DNA from: Extensimonas sp963708545
GTDB taxonomy: Bacteria > Pseudomonadota > Gammaproteobacteria > Burkholderiales > Burkholderiaceae_C
Length of the DNA stretch: 10,193 bases
Direction: 5' to 3'
NCBI GenBank assembly: GCA_963708545.1
Contig: CAVPUD010000038.1
Span: 1 to 10,193 of the forward strand
A program made the translations under genes and the position numbers. Position 1 is the stretch's first letter; every line of letters starts with the position of its first letter. The notes below the pieces were generated by a model. The model did not search any database. It worked only from the letters and a program-made list of their open reading frames with translations, and was not told the DNA's origin. This document shows positions 5,958 to 10,193 of this stretch, in pieces.

Positions 5958-7322
5958 ATGCCACATTCATCCTGCGCCGATTCCGCGCCCCCCGCCGCGC
6001 CTCCCACGGAGCTTGCGCCCGAACTGCCCGCGCCGTGGCGCCGTTTTCGCGGGCTCGCGCCGTTTTTGCGCATGAGCATCGCGGGCGAGGACCTGCGGCC
6101 GCTGGCGCAGGCGCTGCTCGCGCAGGTGGAGCGCACGCCCGACGACGCCACGCTGTGGCTGAATCTGTCGCTCGTCATGCAGTGTCTGGAGCAGCATGAG
6201 CTGGGCCTGGCCATGCAGGCGCAGGCGCTGGAATTGCAGCGCGTCTATCGCATCGCCGCCACGTGCGCGCCGCCCACGCGGCGCCTGCTGATGCTCATGG
6301 TGCCGGGCGATCTGGCCGCGAACACGCCGCTCGAGTGCCTGCTCGAAGACAGCGACATCGAGCTGATCTGCTACTACCTGGGCAGCGCCGCGCAGCCCTT
6401 CACCGCACCCATTCCCGAGCACGACGCGGTGCTGGTGGCGCTGGGCGATTCGGACGAAAATGCGCCGCTGCTCACGGCGCTTGAGCAACTGCTGACGCAC
6501 TGGGGCCGGCCGGTGCTCAACGCGCCCGCGCTGATCCCGGCCACGCGGCGCGACCGGCTCAGCGCGCTGCTGCAGGGCGCGCCCGGCGTCAGCATGCCGC
6601 CCATCGTGCAGGTGCAAAGGTCAAAACTCGCTGAAGTGGCCGCGCAGCGGGCGCAGGCAGCTACGCTTTTTGCAGACTGCGCGTTCCCGCTGATCGTGCG
6701 CCCCGTGGGCTCGCAGGCCGGGCGTGATCTGGCGCGCATCACGCAGCCGCAGGAGCTTGCCGCGTACCTCGCGCGCGTGCCGGAGCCGGCGTTTTTCGTC
6801 GCGCCCTTCATCGACTACCGCAGCGCCGACGATGGCCTGTACCGCAAGTTCCGCATCGCCATGGTCGATGGCCGGCCCTATGTGAGCCACATGGCCGTGT
6901 CGGCGCACTGGATGGTGCACTACGTGAACGCGGGCATGTACGAGGACGCGGCCAAGCGCGCCGAGGAGGCCCGCTTCATGGACGGGTTCGACGCCTTTTG
7001 CGCGCGCCACCAGGCGGCGTTCGCGGCAATCCAGCAGCGCCTGCCGCTCGACTACTACTGCATGGACGCGGCGCAGGCGGCCGACGGGCGCCTGCTGATC
7101 TTCGAGATCGACCACATCATGGTGGTGCACGCGATGGACTCCGCGGCGCTGTTTCCGTTCAAGCAGCGCCACATGGCCAAGCTGCGCGCGGCGGTGCGCG
7201 ACTTGCTGCTGCGCCGCACGGCTGCGCTGCCGGGTGCGCAGCCGGGTGCGCAGCCGGGTGCGCAGCCGGGTGCGCCGCTTTCTGCCCCACCTGATTCTTC
7301 TGCTCCATCGCCCCAGCCATGA
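5958..7322 (+). CDS. ATP-grasp domain protein with TPR-like N-terminus, substrate unknown
   Basis: A 454-residue cytoplasmic protein without signal peptide or membrane helices. N-terminal half: the conserved-looking segment FLRMSIAGEDLRPLAQALL, then a tetratricopeptide-like helical hairpin (PDDATLWLNLSLVMQCLEQH). C-terminal half: an ATP-grasp fold with FPLIVRPVGSQAG (Arg248 where most relatives have Lys, then the glycine loop), FFVAPFIDYRSADDGLYRKFRI, and a metal-binding strand LLIFEIDHIM (Glu383, Asp385). Such enzymes join a carboxylate to an amine or thiol through an acyl-phosphate; the substrates here cannot be told. The tail holds four PGAQ-type repeats (about 425-440). ATG 5958 was chosen because upstream frame sequence is low-complexity and unlike the family; ATG 6072 is an alternative. 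No strong ribosome-binding site is seen. The stop overlaps the next start (ATGA), indicating translational coupling with the SerC-family aminotransferase. Confidence 0.82.
   Translation: MPHSSCADSAPPAAPPTELAPELPAPWRRFRGLAPFLRMSIAGEDLRPLAQALLAQVERTPDDATLWLNLSLVMQCLEQHELGLAMQAQALELQRVYRIAATCAPPTRRLLMLMVPGDLAANTPLECLLEDSDIELICYYLGSAAQPFTAPIPEHDAVLVALGDSDENAPLLTALEQLLTHWGRPVLNAPALIPATRRDRLSALLQGAPGVSMPPIVQVQRSKLAEVAAQRAQAATLFADCAFPLIVRPVGSQAGRDLARITQPQELAAYLARVPEPAFFVAPFIDYRSADDGLYRKFRIAMVDGRPYVSHMAVSAHWMVHYVNAGMYEDAAKRAEEARFMDGFDAFCARHQAAFAAIQQRLPLDYYCMDAAQAADGRLLIFEIDHIMVVHAMDSAALFPFKQRHMAKLRAAVRDLLLRRTAALPGAQPGAQPGAQPGAPLSAPPDSSAPSPQP
7230..7277 (+). repeat. 12-bp tandem repeat, four copies, coding PGAQ
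   Basis: CCGGGTGCGCAG is repeated at 7230, 7242, 7254 and 7266; the last copy has one change (…CGCCG). Each unit is four codons (Pro-Gly-Ala-Gln), so copy-number change would lengthen or shorten the ATP-grasp tail without a frameshift. It ends about 40 bp before the start of the aminotransferase gene. Confidence 0.95.
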
Positions 7323-8410
7323 ACCGCAACAGCCTCAACTTTTCCGGCGGCCCCGGCGCGCTGCCCGAGGGCGTGCTGCAGCAGGTGCAGCAGGCCGTGC
7401 TCGAAGTGCCCGAGGTGGGCCTGTCGATTCTGGGCATCAGCCACCGCTCGGACTGGTTTGCCGCGGTCATCGCCGAGCTCGAGCGCAACGTGCGCACGCT
7501 GCTCGCGCTGCCCGGTGACTACCACGTGCTGCTGCTGCAAGGCGGCGCGACGCAGCAGTTTTCCATGGTGCCCATGCTGCTCATGCACGGCGCGGCGCAG
7601 CCTGCCGAATACCTGCACACGGGCTACTGGAGCGGCAAGGCGGTGCGCGCGGCGCAGCAGCACGGCCCGGTGCGCGTGCTCTGGAGCGGCGCGCAGCAGC
7701 AGTGGCGCCGCCTGCCGCGCGACGAGGAGCTGCCGTTTTCGCCCACGGCGCCGTACCTGCATTACGTCTCGAACGAGACCGTGGAGGGGCTGCAGTTCCA
7801 CCGCGTGCTCGGCCTCGACGAGGTGCCGCGCGTGTGCGACATGTCCTCGGACTTCCTCTCGGCGCCTTGCGCGGCCGAGCGCTTTGCGCTGATCTACGCG
7901 CATGCACAAAAAAACATCGGCCCCGCGGGCGTCACCGTGGTGCTGGTGCGCGACGCGCTGCTGGCGCGCGCGCCCGAGGGCCTGCCCGACTTTCTCGACT
8001 ACCGCACGCACGCCGCGGCGCACTCCAACTTCAACACGCCGCCGGTGTTTGCGATCTACGTGGTGCTGCTCGTGACGCGCTGGCTGCTGCACGAAGTCGG
8101 CGGCCTCGCGCGCATGGCCGAGATCAACCAGCGCAAGGCGCAGACGCTCTACGACCTGATCGACACGCACCCCGGCGTGTACCGCGGCCGCGCGGCCGTG
8201 CCTGACCGCTCGCGCATGAACGTGGTGTTCGAGCTGCCCGATGCCGCGGCGACGCAGCGCTTTCTGGCCCAGGCGCAGGCTGCGGGCTTTTCGGGCCTGG
8301 CCGGGCACCGCGCGCTCGGCGGCATTCGCGCCTCGCTCTACAACGGCCTCACGCTCGAAGCCGTGCAGCGCCTGGCACAGTTCATGCAAGACTTTGCGCG
8401 CCGTGGCTGA
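7319..8410 (+). CDS. serC: SerC-family phosphoserine/phosphohydroxythreonine aminotransferase
   Basis: A 363-residue PLP enzyme, normal length for SerC, which transaminates 3-phosphohydroxypyruvate to phosphoserine (serine pathway) and can also act in PLP synthesis. Visible family signatures: LNFSGGPGALPE at the N-terminus; GISHRSDWF (His42, Arg43, phosphate binding); LLLQGGATQQFSMVPMLLM; HYVSNETVEGLQF; CDMSSDFLSAP; AHAQKNIGPAG with the PLP lysine Lys198; NTPPVFAIYVV; and GHRALGGIRASLYN (Arg337). The residues expected to bind substrate phosphate are all kept, so true SerC activity is plausible. Betaproteobacteria usually carry serC with pheA/tyrA or pdx genes; here it overlaps an ATP-grasp gene and precedes cobQ. 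It may therefore be a second copy with a specialised role; this is inference. ATG at 7319 overlaps the previous stop and has no own strong ribosome-binding site. Confidence 0.9.
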   Translation: MNRNSLNFSGGPGALPEGVLQQVQQAVLEVPEVGLSILGISHRSDWFAAVIAELERNVRTLLALPGDYHVLLLQGGATQQFSMVPMLLMHGAAQPAEYLHTGYWSGKAVRAAQQHGPVRVLWSGAQQQWRRLPRDEELPFSPTAPYLHYVSNETVEGLQFHRVLGLDEVPRVCDMSSDFLSAPCAAERFALIYAHAQKNIGPAGVTVVLVRDALLARAPEGLPDFLDYRTHAAAHSNFNTPPVFAIYVVLLVTRWLLHEVGGLARMAEINQRKAQTLYDLIDTHPGVYRGRAAVPDRSRMNVVFELPDAAATQRFLAQAQAAGFSGLAGHRALGGIRASLYNGLTLEAVQRLAQFMQDFARRG

Positions 8411-8531
8411 CGGAACCGCGAATGCGGGCACGCTGGCCCCGCGTGGCCATGCACAGCGCCCGGGCCGCCATCCAGGCCGCCACCGGGACTTCCATGGGGG
8501 CAACGACGCGGCCCGCTACCCGTGCCGGCTG

Positions 8532-8537
8532 AAGGGG
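8532..8537 (+). promoter_or_regulatory. Ribosome-binding site of cobQ
   Basis: AAGGGG lies 5 nt before ATG 8543 and fixes this as the cobQ start rather than the in-frame GTG at 8522. The 132-bp gap before it (8411-8542) holds no recognisable B12 box or terminator. Confidence 0.65.
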
Positions 8538-8542
8538 CGCGC

Positions 8543-10111
8543 ATGAGGGCGCGCTGCGTCATGGTGCTCGGCACTTCGAGCGGCGCGGGCAAGAGCTGGC
8601 TCGCCACGGCGCTGTGCCGCCACTACGCCCGGCAGGGTCTGAAGGTGGCGCCGTTCAAGGCGCAGAACATGAGCAACAACGCGCGCGTGGTGCCCGATCT
8701 GGCCGGCGGCATGGGCGAGATCGGCGCGGCGCAATACTTTCAGGCGCTGGCCGCGCGCGCCGCGCCCGACGTGCGCATGAACCCGCTGCTGCTCAAGCCC
8801 GAGGCCGACACGCACAGCCAGGTGGTGCTGCTCGGGCAGGTCAGCGCTGCGCTCACCGCGCTGCCCTGGCGCGCGCGCAGTGCGCAGGTCTGGCCGCAGA
8901 TCGCCGCCGCGCTCGATGCGCTGCGCGCCGACAACGACGTGGTGGTGATCGAGGGCGCGGGCTCGCCCGCCGAGATCAACCTCATGGACAGCGACATCGT
9001 CAACCTGCGCGTGGCACGCCATGCCGCCGCGCGCTGCCTGCTCGTGACCGACATCGACCGCGGCGGCGCGTTCGCGCACCTGTACGGCACCTGGGCGCTG
9101 CTGCCCGAGGCCGAGCGCGCGCGCATCCACGGCTTCGTGCTCAACAAGTTCCGCGGCGACGCGGCGCTGCTCGCGCCCGCGCCCGAGCAGATCGAGCGCC
9201 TGACCGGCGTGCCCACCGTGGCCGTGCTGCCCATGCGCTTTCACCACGGCCTGCCGGAGGAAGATGGCGTGTTCGACGACCGTCCCGTGGCCGCCGCACA
9301 GCCGCCCGCGGGTTTACAAGCAAAAATGGCATCTAACGCAGGTTTAGCAAGCGCTAGCAGCTACTCAAACAATAGCTATTTCGAGCGCGCGCCGCGCCAC
9401 ATCGCGATCATCGCCTACCCGCGCATCAGCAACCTCGACGAATTCCAGCCACTCAAAAATCTGCCCGGCGTGCAACTGGTTTGGGCACGCACGCCGGCGC
9501 AGCTGGCAGGGGCCGACTGGATCGTGCTGCCCGGCAGCAAAGCCACTGCGGCCGACCTGGCTTGGCTGCGTGCGCAGCGGCTCGACGCCGCCATTGCCGC
9601 GCACGCAGGGCAGGGCGGGGCGGTGCTGGGCATTTGCGGCGGCCTGCAAATGCTGGGCGAGGCGCTGATCGACCAGCACGGCGTCGAAAGCCAAGCCGGC
9701 ATCGACGGCAACGCCCCTGGCCTCGGCCTGCTGCCCTTGGTCACCAGTTTTGCGCCGCACAAAATCGTGCGCCGCACGCAGACGCGCTTCGGCGCCGCCA
9801 CGGGTGTGTGGGCGCCGCTTGCCGGCGTGCCCGTCGCCGGCTACGAAATCCACAGCGGCCAGACCGCGCAACACCCCGCCATGGCCGCCAAAGGCGACGT
9901 GGCGCACGAGCTGATCCCCCACATCGCCTGGCAAAACGCCGCGGGCAACGTGCTCGGCGTGTACCTGCACGGCTTGTTTGAAGACGCTGGCGTGCTGCAA
10001 GCCTTGTTCGGCACGCAGGCGCCTACGCTCGATGCGGCATTCGAGCGCCTCGCGGACGAGATCGAGCACGCCTTTGTGCCGGAGATGCTGGAGGCGCTCA
10101 TCGCACCTTGA
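8543..10111 (+). CDS. cobQ: Cobyric acid synthase (glutamine-hydrolysing)
   Basis: A 522-residue cytoplasmic enzyme of adenosylcobalamin synthesis. It amidates four side-chain carboxylates of adenosylcobyrinic acid a,c-diamide using glutamine and ATP. Domain 1 (about 5-240) is a BioD/dethiobiotin-synthetase-like ATPase with P-loop GTSSGAGKS (Lys17), FKAQNMSNNARVV, the VVVIEGAGSPAEINL strand, and DIDRGGAFAHLYGTWALL. Domain 2 (about 283-480) is a type 1 glutamine amidotransferase: WIVLPGSKAT, GICGGLQMLG (nucleophile Cys365), GYEIHSGQT and GVYLHGLFE (His476). Both active sites look complete. The linker holds an unusual AT-rich stretch (about residues 257-280). ATG 8543 is favoured by its Shine-Dalgarno sequence. 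No other cobalamin gene is in the window; more may lie beyond the right edge. Confidence 0.97.
   Translation: MRARCVMVLGTSSGAGKSWLATALCRHYARQGLKVAPFKAQNMSNNARVVPDLAGGMGEIGAAQYFQALAARAAPDVRMNPLLLKPEADTHSQVVLLGQVSAALTALPWRARSAQVWPQIAAALDALRADNDVVVIEGAGSPAEINLMDSDIVNLRVARHAAARCLLVTDIDRGGAFAHLYGTWALLPEAERARIHGFVLNKFRGDAALLAPAPEQIERLTGVPTVAVLPMRFHHGLPEEDGVFDDRPVAAAQPPAGLQAKMASNAGLASASSYSNNSYFERAPRHIAIIAYPRISNLDEFQPLKNLPGVQLVWARTPAQLAGADWIVLPGSKATAADLAWLRAQRLDAAIAAHAGQGGAVLGICGGLQMLGEALIDQHGVESQAGIDGNAPGLGLLPLVTSFAPHKIVRRTQTRFGAATGVWAPLAGVPVAGYEIHSGQTAQHPAMAAKGDVAHELIPHIAWQNAAGNVLGVYLHGLFEDAGVLQALFGTQAPTLDAAFERLADEIEHAFVPEMLEALIAP
9311..9380 (+). repeat. AT-rich in-frame segment in the CobQ linker, probable inserted repeat
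   Basis: These 70 bases are about 41% GC (29 of 70), against roughly 70% on both sides. They contain nested palindromic pieces: AGCGCT, GCTAGC and AATAGCTATT. They encode a Ser/Ala/Asn-rich linker (ASNAGLASASSYSNNSYF) between the two CobQ domains. The string GCAAGCGCTAGCAGCTA resembles a short dispersed motif I recall from Comamonadaceae genomes. Exact ends are uncertain. Confidence 0.6.
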
Positions 10112-10114
10112 GGA

Positions 10115-10173
10115 CAATTGGAAATTGGGGTGAAAAATTGGGGTCACAGATAATTGGGGTCAGATTCCAATTA
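10115..10173 (+). repeat. AATTGGGGT repeat cluster downstream of cobQ
   Basis: AATTGGGGT occurs at 10123-10131, 10136-10144 and 10152-10160. A further TAATTGG (10151-10157) pairs with CCAATTA (10167-10173) in a 7-bp stem. The ATTGGGGTCAGATTCCAATT pattern is one I associate from memory with leaders of REP-associated (Y1) transposase genes. Such a gene would lie just right of the window but is not visible. The hairpin lacks a strong T-tract, so it is only a weak terminator candidate for cobQ. Confidence 0.6.
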
Positions 10174-10193
10174 TTTCCACATCCGCCCGCGGC

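Noticed and set aside
7230..7277. CRISPR-like array
   Set aside because: The units are 12 bp, directly adjacent with no spacers, and in frame with a protein. This is a coding tandem repeat.
7055..8503. A 482-codon minus-strand frame opposite serC
   Set aside because: Its translation is Arg/His/Ala-rich without motifs, while the plus strand carries every SerC signature.
8422..8532. A 36-codon plus-strand ORF between serC and cobQ ending at the cobQ ribosome-binding site
   Set aside because: It has a weak Shine-Dalgarno sequence, an Arg/Ala-rich translation expected by chance at this GC, and no recognised similarity. A leader peptide cannot be excluded but is not supported.
8411..8542. Cobalamin riboswitch upstream of cobQ
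   Set aside because: I looked for a B12 box and the conserved riboswitch core. Neither is recognisable, and the gap is short for the full structure.

Overview
The window is GC-rich DNA with strong G/C third-position bias. Its gene content, a CCA-encoding tRNA-Ser, a SerC and CobQ of proteobacterial type, and several small repeats of the kind scattered through Burkholderiales genomes suggest a betaproteobacterium, most likely a Comamonadaceae relative (Acidovorax/Comamonas-like). The taxonomic call rests on protein style and recalled repeat sequences, not on a search. The window starts inside alaS and ends just past cobQ.

Left part (1-4300, + strand): the 3' two-thirds of alaS is followed 25 bp later by a secreted sugar-type periplasmic binding protein, then 27 bp later by a membrane-bound diguanylate cyclase with a periplasmic sensor segment. 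No ABC permease or ATPase is present. The binding protein is therefore more likely the ligand-sensing partner of the cyclase than part of an importer. This would be a ligand-to-c-di-GMP relay in the style of LuxP/LuxQ or NspS/MbaA.

Middle (4305-5957, mainly - strand): a lipoprotein Cu/Zn superoxide dismutase (sodC) converges on the cyclase with only 4 bp between stop codons. Next come a tRNA-Ser(GGA) with its own intrinsic terminator and a small DUF2442 gene. The DUF2442 gene is hemmed in by two different MITE-like inverted-repeat elements. One (97 bp, 18-bp perfect ends) begins exactly where the conserved domain stops and supplies a new C-terminal tail. The other (176 bp, 19-bp ends) lies just upstream and has displaced or replaced whatever preceded the gene. 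This is the most visibly rearranged part of the window.

Right part (5958-10111, + strand): an ATP-grasp protein with a TPR-like N-terminus overlaps a SerC-family aminotransferase by ATGA, which suggests translational coupling and a shared pathway that I cannot name. A 132-bp gap with a good ribosome-binding site leads to cobQ (cobyric acid synthase). The linker between the two CobQ domains carries an AT-rich, palindrome-bearing in-frame segment that looks like an inserted repeat. After cobQ, three AATTGGGGT repeats and an inverted copy form a leader that I associate with REP-associated transposase loci.

No complete new defence or mobile system is visible. The strongest leads are the binding-protein/cyclase pair, the ATP-grasp/SerC pair, and the repeat elements that have become part of protein-coding sequence.
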